Assembly (NCBI GenBank): GCA_018340805.1
Contig: JACMZG010001913.1
Coordinates: 3,425,504-3,489,503, forward strand
Source of the DNA: Microvelia longipes
Taxonomy: Eukaryota; Arthropoda; Insecta; Hemiptera; Veliidae
Length of the DNA stretch: 64,000 nucleotides
Direction of reading: 5' to 3'
Under the pieces are notes generated by a model. That model saw nothing but the letters and a program-made list of their open reading frames with translations. It did no database searches and was not told where the DNA came from. Below are positions 56,060 to 64,000 of the stretch, piece after piece. Numbering within the stretch: the stretch's first letter is position 1; each line of letters starts with the position of its first letter. The position numbers and the translations under genes were made by a program.

Positions 56060-57330
56060 AGGTTATAATGGTTGAATTCGATAGGCTCGATATTCTCCAA
56101 TCAGCTGTTATTGTAGACCGATACTATTACCGTCTTAACTAAAACGAATTGCTTTAATCGTTTTCGATATATCGACTTTACCCCCGATAGCCGATAACAG
56201 CTTTTGCCGATCTGAATATTTCGAGTTTATACAAGGTTACTTCAACAGTTGCAAGTAAATTTTTTTCTTATTACCGGGTATTCTTTATACCTCTATAAAA
56301 AACGTATTAGTTATGTATTTAAACATACTTTTATTTTATTTATAATGCTTGTTAATTTTAATATTATAGCTTACTATTAGTAATAAAGTATTAATAAAAT
56401 CTCTATGAATAAAATCAAATCTTTGAGAAAGCCTCTCAGGCCCGCGAAGTGGGCCTGTGAGAAGAGGCCTGTGAAAATTCGCATAGAATACATGGCAAAA
56501 AATGCCATGTAATAAGAAAAAATAATGAAACATCACATGATACAGAACAACAACAATGTATAGATGGTTATAGATTGACCTGATGATAAAACCATATTAT
56601 AGTTTTCGAAACGTTGGCTCAATAAAACTGTTTTCTTCATTTTTATTGGACCAAAGAAGGTGTTTTTAGTTTTAATATAAATAAATATATATATATATAT
56701 ATATTATATTATAATATTATATAGTATTATATATATATATATATATTTATACACAACATATAATATTGTATTTTGTTTAGTACAACAGACCAAACACCTA
56801 TCCGTAGCATTGATGCCTTTATCGTAAATTTATCTTACGATAAATAATTCAGATTCTAAATTTACTGGGCTGAATTGGGTTTAGTCCAGTACATGATAAA
56901 TTAAGGACGGTAAATTTTTCTTTTAGAAAACATTATTTTCACATTTACCTAGAATTTTTTCTTAATTGTGATTGAAAAACTGTTTGATTGATCTGATTTA
57001 TTATCGTAATATAAATAACAGCTTTACTTAAATTAGCAAAATTAATGACTTCTTTACAAGTTTCGATTGATTAATTGTGAATAGGACAATAAGTTAAATC
57101 GCACTAGTCTTCGATAAATCTCTTTTTATTGTCTTACTTCCTTTTCAGTAGATTACACTTTCCTATTATTTCTGTCAATGATAAAGAAGAGAAAATAATC
57201 GTAACGAATGACTTTGTTGTGCAGTGACTTGCAAAGTTTATTATTTTTAGAAAGAGATAAGAGATTCACCTGTTATACCCTTAGAATAATACTAATATAG
57301 GAGCATATGGCCGTAAACACAATGTAATTC
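56060..57330. other. Stretch without recognisable gene
   Basis: Contains short hairpins near 56,440, a hammerhead-like core (listed separately), a (TA)n tract at 56,683-56,750 and unique AT-rich DNA. Confidence 0.3.
56580..56612 (+). ncRNA. Hammerhead-ribozyme-like core (degenerate)
   Basis: CTGATGA (56,580-56,586), a 5-bp stem AAAAC/GTTTT with a 9-nt loop, then CGAAAC (56,607-56,612). This is the catalytic-core order of a hammerhead. The first stem II pair is mismatched (T:C), and no NUH cleavage site with good stems I and III is visible. Downstream, CGTTGGCTCAATAAAACTG resembles tails reported next to such cores in Penelope-like elements. It is most likely a dead remnant. Confidence 0.3.
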
Positions 57331-57333
57331 TAT

Positions 57334-57787
57334 TGATAACACGAAAGCCGGTTGACTGGCGGTCTTAAGTAGGGGTACCATCCTAACAACAAAACATTAT
57401 TTTAAATATGTATCATAAACATCCATTAATGAGAAAATATCGTAAAGAACAAACATAATAACTTAAAACACCTGCTGAGTATTTAATAAAACCCGGTCTT
57501 TATGAAGGCAAAAGGATTAGCGGATAACGAATCTACATTTAGTTGATGAAGGATTACTTTAACCCATTTTTAATAATAACGTTAAACTACAATTTAAAAT
57601 GCTTAAAATATTGAAATGCACCGATACTTTATATTAGTATTTTCTGTATAATCAAATGCATTAATTAATAATAGAACATATAATTAGTTGGCAAACCGGA
57701 AGATGCCAACTTTTTATAAGAAATTGTAAATATTGTTAGGGTGGCAGCATAACTTAAAGACCACCAGTGACGCCTTTCGTGTTATCA
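57334..57787. mobile_element. MITE with ~55-bp TIRs (family J)
   Basis: TGATAACACGAAAGCCGGTT ... GGCGGTCTTAAGT ... CATCCTAACAA at the left is mirrored at 57,733-57,787. The interior is AT-rich and non-coding. No convincing TSD. Confidence 0.75.
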
Positions 57788-57880
57788 GTAGTGCTTTTCT
57801 TCTATATATGTATATAGTATTATTATAAGTATATACTTATGTACTCCTTTCCATAGAAATATTATACTACTAGAGAGGTC

Positions 57881-58420
57881 CAAGCATCTTGAATTAAGGG
57901 GATGACGCACAAGTCTATTTGCCTTACAAAAAGGTGACCCCATCGAAAACCAAAAAAAATTAGAGAATTCAACACAAAACCCACGTCAAAAACCAACTGC
58001 ACATGCTTGGTACAAACTGCGCATGCTTACAATTCTTATAACAGCGCAGGTCTTACATTTTAGAGGCAAACTTACCTCTCAATGGTTTCCCATTGTTTAT
58101 TGCTTGAGAAGGTTATAAACACGGTTATATTATCACTCACTGAAGTGACTAAGTATTTAAAATTAAAATTTAAAACATTTAACTTTTAAAATTAAATAAG
58201 TACAAATGTTTTAACAAGCACCACAAATGTAACAATCACGAGAAGCATAGAAGAAAGTTGCGAAGCAAACTTGAAAGCCTTGCTAGATAACCTGTATTTG
58301 GTACCTTTTTTCATTATAACCATGGAAAAGGTAGGTTTGCTTCTATTTCTCTATCTTATACAACTTCCATGGGGTCAGAAATGTTCCTTAATGCGTCATC
58401 TCCTTTATTCAACATCCTTG
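57881..58420 (-). mobile_element. hAT-type MITE, family A, inverted copy
   Basis: The ends CAAGCATCTTGAATTAAGGG and TCCTTTATTCAACATCCTTG match the family A TIRs. The body is the reverse complement of 2941-3445. The 8-bp flanks do not match, so the TSD has decayed. A 75-codon frame at 58,271 reads through the right end. Confidence 0.8.
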
Positions 58421-58529
58421 GCCTGGATGATCAGGCGAAATATAGTTCATTTAATAAGTAGAAGTTTGGTTATTCCAGTCTTATCTCAGTGTCCTTAAAA
58501 ATTTTAAAAATTGTAATGTAAATACATAT

Positions 58530-58560
58530 ATATATTTATATATATATATATAATATGTAT

Positions 58561-58599
<39 letters not shown>

Positions 58600-58714
58600 T
58601 ATATTTATATAATTATATAATATAACACAAATGAAATATATATATATATACTAATATATAATATTATAATATGATTATAAACTCTAATACATATAATAAT
58701 AATATCAAATCCAC

Positions 58715-58758
<44 letters not shown>

Positions 58759-58800
58759 AATTATATATATATATGATATATAGTTGTAATATTGTTCAAT
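58530..58800. repeat. TA-rich microsatellite cluster
   Basis: Several (TA)n tracts separated by AAATGAA, TAATATAAT and similar words. Confidence 0.9.
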
Positions 58801-58852
58801 GTTTTCAAATTATTTTATATCTTTTCAATTTCATTTATTATTTTTTTTATAT

Positions 58853-58932
58853 ATATCATTTGATACTACGAGTTTGCAAAACATGAATAGTTGACACAAT
58901 AATAATTGTGCGGAGACACGCTAGGAAATAAA
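58853..58932. repeat. Family B end fragment
   Basis: TATCATTTGATACTACGAGT, TTTGCAAAACATGAATAGTT, GACACAATAATAATTGTGCG: the outer arm of family B, then a break. Confidence 0.7.
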
Positions 58933-59009
58933 TATATGTTTATGTAATTTATTATTTATATATATTTTTATAACGTTTTTATTTTTTTCAACACATTTAT
59001 TGGCGGGTT

Positions 59010-59075
59010 TTTAGTTTATGTAAAATTTCCCCGGGCGGGGCTGGGAAGCCCCCCCCCCTTGGCTACGCCACTGAC
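59010..59075 (-). repeat. Transposon terminus (CAGTGGCGTAGCC type)
   Basis: The minus strand reads GTCAGTGGCGTAGCCAAGGG, then a G run and CCCAGCCCCGCCC. CAGTGGCGTAGCC is a very common animal DNA-transposon end sequence. The other end was not found. Confidence 0.5.
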
Positions 59076-59237
59076 TAAATACTAATAATTAAGGAAAATA
59101 TCCAATTGGTTGAAATTTGCTCAACTGTTTTCAGGGAAATAATAGCATTCTTTACTTTTTTGGTGCATAAATAAATATTAATTTTACCCTAAAAAAAAAC
59201 ACAAACGCCAATGGAAATTTTATGTTTTATAAGATAA

Positions 59238-59642
59238 ATATCAACAACGGTCTTTCACTAAATTTAAACTTTATTTTTGCCAGAGCCGGCTTTCGGCAAT
59301 AATGCATGTACAGCCTAAAACAAGCAATAAACAAGACTTTAGCAAATATATTACATCAGGAGATAAATAAAAAAAGCAAATAAATAAGTCAAGTCTAAAA
59401 AAGTTAAAAACACAATAAAAAAGTTTAAAATATAAAAAGAAGAAAGTAATTTTAAACTTTTTATTTGTTTTAACTTTTTTAGACTTAACTTTTATTTGCT
59501 TTCTTATTATCTTCTTGTGTTAATATTATTTGCTGTCCTTGGTTATTGCTTGTTTAGGCACTGTAGATGGCATTCATTGCTGAAATCCGGCTTCTGCAAA
59601 ATAAAGTTTTAAATTTATGGAAAGACGTTGTTGGTGTTGATC
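59238..59642. mobile_element. Foldback element, ~400 bp
   Basis: AACAACGGTCTTTC, AATTTAAACTTTATTTTTGC, GCCGGCTTTCGGCAATAATG, AACAAGCAATAAACAAG and AAGTCTAAAAAAGTTAAAA all recur inverted in the right half. The centre is near 59,440. It lies 140 bp upstream of the ankyrin ORF. Its arms contain AATAAA/TTTATT words that could act as polyadenylation signals. Confidence 0.75.
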
Positions 59643-59782
59643 CTTATTGAAGAAAAATTCCACAGCGCTTACTGAAGTTATTTTTTTATGTTTTATATTA
59701 TATTTTGAATTTTGGCCCATGAACACATTATACTAAAATATCTCACAGGTAAATGCCTTATTGAAACTTATGAAATTATCTT

Positions 59783-61051
59783 ATGTTCTCAGATTATCAA
59801 ATAAGCGAGGTGACTTGTGCAGAAGGAAATGCCTCAGAAAATTCAACTTTAACTCCAAGCAACCAAAATTCGGAAACTCTGAGTCGAAAATTTCAGCTTT
59901 GCATAGAAAGACATAAGTTACGACAGGATCTAATGACCGCTATAACTAACGATCTAAACCCAGATATCAGAGATGATAAAGGCAAGACGTTAGCTCAGAG
60001 AGCCGTTGAATTAAACGACACAATAACGGTAAGAATTCTAAAGGACAACGGAGCAAATTTGCTTTTAAGTGACGATTATGGCCAATCATTGCTCCACACT
60101 GCTGTCATGCAAAGAAACATATCTATGATAAACGTCCTATGGCGAGAATACGGTTTAGACATCAACTATCCAGATTTGGATTCAAGAACTCCTATTGTCT
60201 TCGCCGTGGCTCAAAACGATACAGAAACGCTAAGCTATTTAATCAGTATAAACGCAAGTTTAACCGTTAAAACGTACAGGGGATTGACACTAGTTCATAT
60301 AGCGTCTGTTAACAATTTTACTTACGCGATAGAAGAAATCCATAAAATAAACAAAGATATTATAAACACAAAAAACGATTACGGATTATCACCACTTCAT
60401 TATCAAATTAAAAACAATGATCACTATATGATGAAATTTCTAATTAAATTAGGTGCTGACGTAACACCAAACCATATTTTCTACTCAATGATACTCGATA
60501 AATTTAACATATTTCAATACTTAATTAAAAATGGAGGTGATAAAAATTCAATTATTAGCGATGACGACGAAACTTATTTATTGAAATCGGTTAAAGGTGA
60601 TAATTATTTGTTAAATTCTTTGAATGGTGATAATTTAGGGATAAAATCGATAAGTGGTGAATCTAATTTATCGTTGAGTTTAAATGGTGAAACTTTACTA
60701 TCGAAGTCGTTAAAGATGGGTGATTTAAAGTATGCCAAGTTTTTAATAAAGTTGGGAGTTCAAGTCGATGTTAAATTTGGGATTAATAATTACAGTTGTC
60801 TTCATACAAGTGTTATTGCGAAAAAAATCGATAGTGTCCAGTTGTTAGTCGATAGTAAGGTCGATCTTAACTCTTTCGATAGATGCGGTAAGACTCCGCT
60901 CGATTATAGTTACCCAGGAAGTGGTATTTATACATTGTTGCAACTGTACGGTGCTAAATTTGGGTTCGAACTGAATTATAAGGGATATGATGAGGTTAGG
61001 TGTGGGAAAAATAAAAATAAGCTGAAACAGATTGTAGGAACAAGAAAGTAG
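59783..61051 (+). CDS. Ankyrin-repeat protein with decapeptide expansion, 422 aa
   Basis: A long uninterrupted frame with no signal peptide or membrane span from this ATG, so probably intracellular protein binding. The Ser/Thr/Asn-rich N-terminus (1-55) is followed by ankyrin-like units at about 63-96, 97-130, 131-163, 164-197, 198-230, 231-259, 302-335, 336-367 and 368-395 (for example GLSPLHYQIKNNDHYMMKFL, GKTPLDYSY). Residues 262-311 are five decads of consensus G(D/E)xYLLKSLN. They look like a repeated first ankyrin helix inserted between units. The C-terminus is basic (KNKNKLKQ). CTTATGTTCTCAG| at 59,791 is a plausible 3' splice site, so the true N-terminus may lie on an upstream exon, with entry in phase 1. 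Candidate poly(A) signal AATAAA near 61,332. Codon use is AT-rich like the surroundings. Confidence 0.85.
   Translation: MFSDYQISEVTCAEGNASENSTLTPSNQNSETLSRKFQLCIERHKLRQDLMTAITNDLNPDIRDDKGKTLAQRAVELNDTITVRILKDNGANLLLSDDYGQSLLHTAVMQRNISMINVLWREYGLDINYPDLDSRTPIVFAVAQNDTETLSYLISINASLTVKTYRGLTLVHIASVNNFTYAIEEIHKINKDIINTKNDYGLSPLHYQIKNNDHYMMKFLIKLGADVTPNHIFYSMILDKFNIFQYLIKNGGDKNSIISDDDETYLLKSVKGDNYLLNSLNGDNLGIKSISGESNLSLSLNGETLLSKSLKMGDLKYAKFLIKLGVQVDVKFGINNYSCLHTSVIAKKIDSVQLLVDSKVDLNSFDRCGKTPLDYSYPGSGIYTLLQLYGAKFGFELNYKGYDEVRCGKNKNKLKQIVGTRK
60566..60715 (+). repeat. Coding tandem repeat, 5 x 30 bp
   Basis: The DNA of the decapeptide array (residues 262-311). Units share AAATGGTGA / AAAGGTGA at the Gly-Asp/Glu position and TCNTTNAA at Ser-Leu. 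The copies are diverged, so the expansion is old or under selection for protein pattern. Confidence 0.8.
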
Positions 61052-61500
61052 AGCTTGGGAGGCAATATAGACAACTTTTATTCATATTTATTCGCTAGTC
61101 TAAGCTGGGTAGAGCACAGAACAGCATACTGATAACAGATCGAACCTTTCCGAGAACAGTGATAGCAAAAGGGCACTTGTGCAGATAAGTAATGCTAAAC
61201 TTTCTCATGCAAATCCTTCCCATACTTTTTACTTTTCCTCATTTATACCGCAGGTATATAGAAAAAGTATTGTGTTAATAAAAAAAAATGCGAAACCGGG
61301 ATGAAACCGGAATTATCTGTTTTATGCGAACGAAATAAAAAGTATAATTTGAGAACTTAGCAATTCTGAGGCAAAAGATACACATGGTTAGCAAAAGATA
61401 TTGGTCCTATCATTGTAGTTCATATTGTTAATATTGGAAATAATTCCTTTTAAGGAAGGTAAATTTTCGGATATAATAAAATTAAGTAAAATAATTCCCC
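61052..61500. other. 3' flank of the ankyrin gene
   Basis: Probable 3' UTR and unique sequence. AATAAA occurs near 61,279 and 61,332. No gene. Confidence 0.35.
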
Positions 61501-61503
61501 TTT

Positions 61504-61880
61504 TTAAAAAAATTCTGGCGCGGTGGTCCGCATGTCGGGCAATTTCCTTTAGAAGGAAATGCGCATAATTATCCAGTTGGTTGTACAAAACTATGCCTCT
61601 AAAATTAGAAGTACGCACTATTATTTGACTAGTTTAAAGCTTAGTTACTTATCTTTAAGCTTAGTCAGTTATCTTTAAAGGTTTTAGCGCATTTCCTTTG
61701 GAAATACAGACAAATGAGTTACGAGCAGTGCTTGACATTGAGTAACTGCTTATGTTCTAAGCATGAACCGGAACCACGCAGTGGGCATGGTTCTTGCATA
61801 AGCAAGAATAGGTTGTTTAGCACGGAAACACGCTTCTAAATGAAATTCGCCCGACAGCGGACTACCACGCCGGATTTATT
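61504..61880. mobile_element. Foldback copy of the GGCGCGGTGGTC family
   Basis: Left end AAATTCTGGCGCGGTGGTCC and right end complement GACTACCACGCCGGATTTAT. Inner arms CGAATTTCCTTT(G/A)GA are mirrored. It shares ATAATTATCCAGTTGGTTGT with the 5.6 kb copy. Confidence 0.6.
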
Positions 61881-61889
61881 TCTTTAGTA

Positions 61890-62150
61890 GTTGTAAACTT
61901 ATATAATGTAAAAAGCACGGAAACACGCATCAAAATGAAATTCGCCCGACATGCGGACCACCGCGCCAGAATTATTTTCTAGTTGTAAACTTATATTAGG
62001 TAAAAAAACGACAAAAATTATTGTCCCTACTAGGATTTGAACCCAGGTACTACTGGGTTTGAGTGCTCGCATCCAAAGGAAATTCGCCCGACATGCGGAC
62101 CACCGCGCCTGAATTATTTTTCTAGTTGTAAACTTATATAAGTAAAAAAA
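61890..62150. repeat. Tandem right ends of the GGCGCGGTGGTC family with a tRNA-like insert
   Basis: GAAATTCGCCCGACATGCGG ... ACCGCGCC(A/T)GAATTATTTT ... GTTGTAAACTTATAT repeats about three times. Between units, AGGATTTGAACCCAGGTACT (minus strand GGGTTCAAATCCT) is a B-box-like sequence. The units are about 100-150 bp apart. Confidence 0.6.
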
Positions 62151-62199
62151 AACGAAAAAATGATCGTCCTTCCAGGATTAACCCAGGTACCTGAGTTTG

Positions 62200-62560
62200 A
62201 GTGGTTGTATTGACTCCGGACCACCGGCATTCAACTCAGAGGCGTAAAAAACATTGAAAACGACACCCCACTCGAAATTTATTTTTCAACGACCGTAATT
62301 TTGGTTTTCTATAATTTTTTGTGGTTTTTTCGACTTTTTGGTCACTTAGAGTAGTCGTATCGACTTCGGACCGGTTTTATTCGATTCAGCGCCCAAAATA
62401 ATAGAAAACGACACCCTACTCAAAAATTTATTTTTTATTCGACCTAAATTTTGGTTTTTTGGTAATTTACAATGGTTTTTTTCGACTTTTTGGTTACTTT
62501 AAGTGGTCGTATCGACTTCGGACCGGTTTTATTCGATTCAGCGTCTCAAAACATAAATAT
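62200..62560. repeat. ~151-bp tandem repeat, about 2.3 units
   Basis: GTCGTATCGACTTCGGACCG recurs at a 150-152 bp spacing (62,212; 62,362; 62,514) with GAAAACGACACCC and TTTTTCGACTTTTTGGT between. A degenerate inverted copy is at 1.8-2.1 kb. Confidence 0.85.
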
Positions 62561-62636
62561 TGACCTTTTTTGCGGCAAAAAATAATAACCCTGAATTTTC
62601 CCGATTTTTTCAAAATTTCGCTGACTCAGCAAACTG

Positions 62637-62770
62637 AATTAATGACGTCACAAAAACCTTGGTTTTTCAAATAGGGTTCGTGTCCTCCCAAGGTTGATTT
62701 TTGTAAGTTTGGTTAGAAAATATTAATCCGTTCGAAAGATAGAGTGTTTACAAGAAGTGTCTAGAAATAC
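62637..62770 (+). repeat. Copy of the ATGACGTCA repeat family leading into (TA)n
   Basis: AATGACGTCACAAAAACC and AAATAGGGTTCGTGTCCTCC parallel the copy at 3915-4075, and again run into a long (TA)n tract. Confidence 0.45.
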
Positions 62771-62773
62771 ATA

Positions 62774-62944
<171 letters not shown>

Positions 62945-62949
62945 ATTAG

Positions 62950-63665
62950 GGTGGCCCTTAGCTATAGGGGTGAAAAAAAATGTTTAGAAATGTTGTGCTC
63001 CCAACCCCTAATTTTGTTCGAATATATGAAAAAAAATTCCATAAAAATTTAGCCCGATCGGTGGTGATTAACAGGTGCCGCCGGGCCTTTGAAGTTTTAC
63101 AGGTGTCAAAATTCGTCAAAAATATTTTTTTTTTTTAATTTTTTTAAAAAACATTTTTTTTTCTCTACACTGCAAAGTACAACTCATATAATATGTTGTT
63201 TTGTTATCAATTCATTGGCATATTTATGTTTTTGTAATAATGTTTTCTATTATTTAAGACCATAATTGGTTATTTTAAAAATTAGCAGACCTAATGTGAA
63301 ACATACAAAACACTGTCATCCTATCTCGCAGTAGGTGAAGCTAAGTAATGAGTTATAATAGTCCAATTAAGTTTCAGAATTTTCATTTTTTTTTTGGTTT
63401 AAATTTATTTTGAAACAAGTCATTATTGTGACATCTGAAACTTAGTGTGCCCCCCCCCCCCCTTTGATTGACCTCCCCCCCCTCTTCCCTTACCAAATTT
63501 TTAACCATTAACAAATGGTAAAATTTTTTTTTAGTACAGCATTGCATATTTTTAAATTATAGCCCGTTATTGACTAATGATTGAATAAAGTGCAAGTCAG
63601 ACATTGGGGCCTTACTCGCACTTGTGTCACCATACCACGCTCTTAAATACACTCTTATAAGAAAA
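62950..63665. other. Stretch without recognisable gene
   Basis: Starts AGGGTGGCCCTTAGCTATAG, a DNA-transposon-like end motif. Poly-T and poly-C runs lie at 63,110-63,170 and 63,450-63,485. No ORF with features. Confidence 0.35.
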
Positions 63666-63668
63666 ATG

Positions 63669-63952
63669 TTAAATTTTCTCATCGAAGATTTTTCTTTGGT
63701 AGAACAAACTTGAACTCACTTTTAAATAATACATTTTTAAACAATAGATCGCCTTCGACATCCATCTTGCATGGCTAATAGCACCTAGCTTTCTAAATGA
63801 CACTCCTCGAGGTGGGGTCTCTCCTAGAAAAATCACTGCCAGCTCCATTAGCTCCATGTAATCTTCTCTTAATTGTTTTTCTTTGAAACGTTTTACGAAG
63901 AAGTCAAGCATATCTCTTCTTAAACTTCTGGGACATCCTCCTTCAATAACAG
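63669..63952 (-). pseudogene. C-terminal fragment of an arthropod transposon-like ORF
   Basis: The frame, open from 63,952 without an ATG until 63,911, reads CPRSLRRDMLDFFVKRFKEK, then ELMELAVIFLGETPPRG and GAISHARWMSKAIYCLKMYY. The pattern xIFLGxxPPxG...PGAxHxARWMxKxIYxLK recurs, to my knowledge, in many uncharacterised multi-copy arthropod proteins that look transposon-derived. An in-frame stop at about 63,953 and the window edge cut it. No catalytic motif lies in this part. Confidence 0.4.
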
Positions 63953-64000
63953 AAGACTATTTTTTTGGGTCTATCTGACCCCATGACTTTCTGAACCTAG

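Noticed and set aside
1515..61051. Joining exons 1515-1607, 4726-4780 and the ankyrin ORF into one gene because phases fit
   Set aside because: Phase agreement is one in three by chance. A ~55-kb intron filled with elements and no intermediate evidence makes the model too speculative.

Overview
The window is AT-rich eukaryotic nuclear DNA, most likely from an arthropod and probably an insect. Evidence: LINE, SINE, MITE and Ty3/gypsy content; GT-AG splice signals; and a retrotransposon primer-binding site whose 16 bases are complementary to the 3' end of an insect-type tRNA-Lys(CUU), as I recall that tRNA. No bacterial features (operons, Shine-Dalgarno sites, CRISPR) are present. The species cannot be named from the sequence alone.

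Most of the 64 kb is layered transposable elements and tandem repeats. Region 1-7.5 kb: foldback elements, a hAT-type MITE with an 8-bp target duplication, (TA)n tracts, a TTAGGG-containing minisatellite, and two exon-like segments on the plus strand (a signal-peptide exon at 1515-1607 and a 55-bp micro-exon at 4726-4780). Region 7.5-10.2 kb: a mariner-type foldback MITE, then a LINE with RNase H inserted cleanly into an older RTE-like LINE, with a 12-bp target duplication and restored reading frame. Region 10.2-14.6 kb: a TIR element holding a SINE, LINE tails and MITEs. Region 14.9-17.1 kb: a long AT-rich minisatellite split by a non-autonomous hAT element. Region 17.1-27.4 kb: a 540-bp near-perfect palindrome, SINEs, LINE tails, more MITEs and several minisatellites.

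Region 27,415-45,015 is a tandem Ty3/gypsy structure on the minus strand, LTR-gag-pol-LTR-gag-pol-LTR, flanked by one 4-bp duplication (TACT) and inserted in a degenerate ~160-bp tandem repeat. The LTRs are about 2.24 kb. They carry coding-like segments on the sense strand and, on the opposite strand, a cluster of perfect CAG|GTAAGTAT splice-donor sequences plus an intron-like 51-bp GT-AG segment. The element's own RNA therefore repeatedly carries AUACUUACCUG, the sequence of the 5' end of U1 snRNA. The middle LTR contains an N and about 370 bp of a noisy inverted copy of a minisatellite located 10 kb downstream, which looks like an assembly chimera.

Region 45-56 kb: a 30-bp minisatellite, a TIR element built on GTTACTCCC motifs, a GC3-rich unidentified ORF (50.7-51.0 kb) that stands out from its AT-rich surroundings, a degraded poly(A)-tailed LINE enclosed by 103-bp inverted repeats, and remnants of a LINE ORF1. 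Region 56-64 kb: more MITEs, then the best host-type gene in the window, a 422-residue ankyrin-repeat protein (59,783-61,051) with a five-fold decapeptide expansion, then foldback elements, (TA)n tracts and a fragment of an arthropod gene or transposon-like ORF at the right edge.
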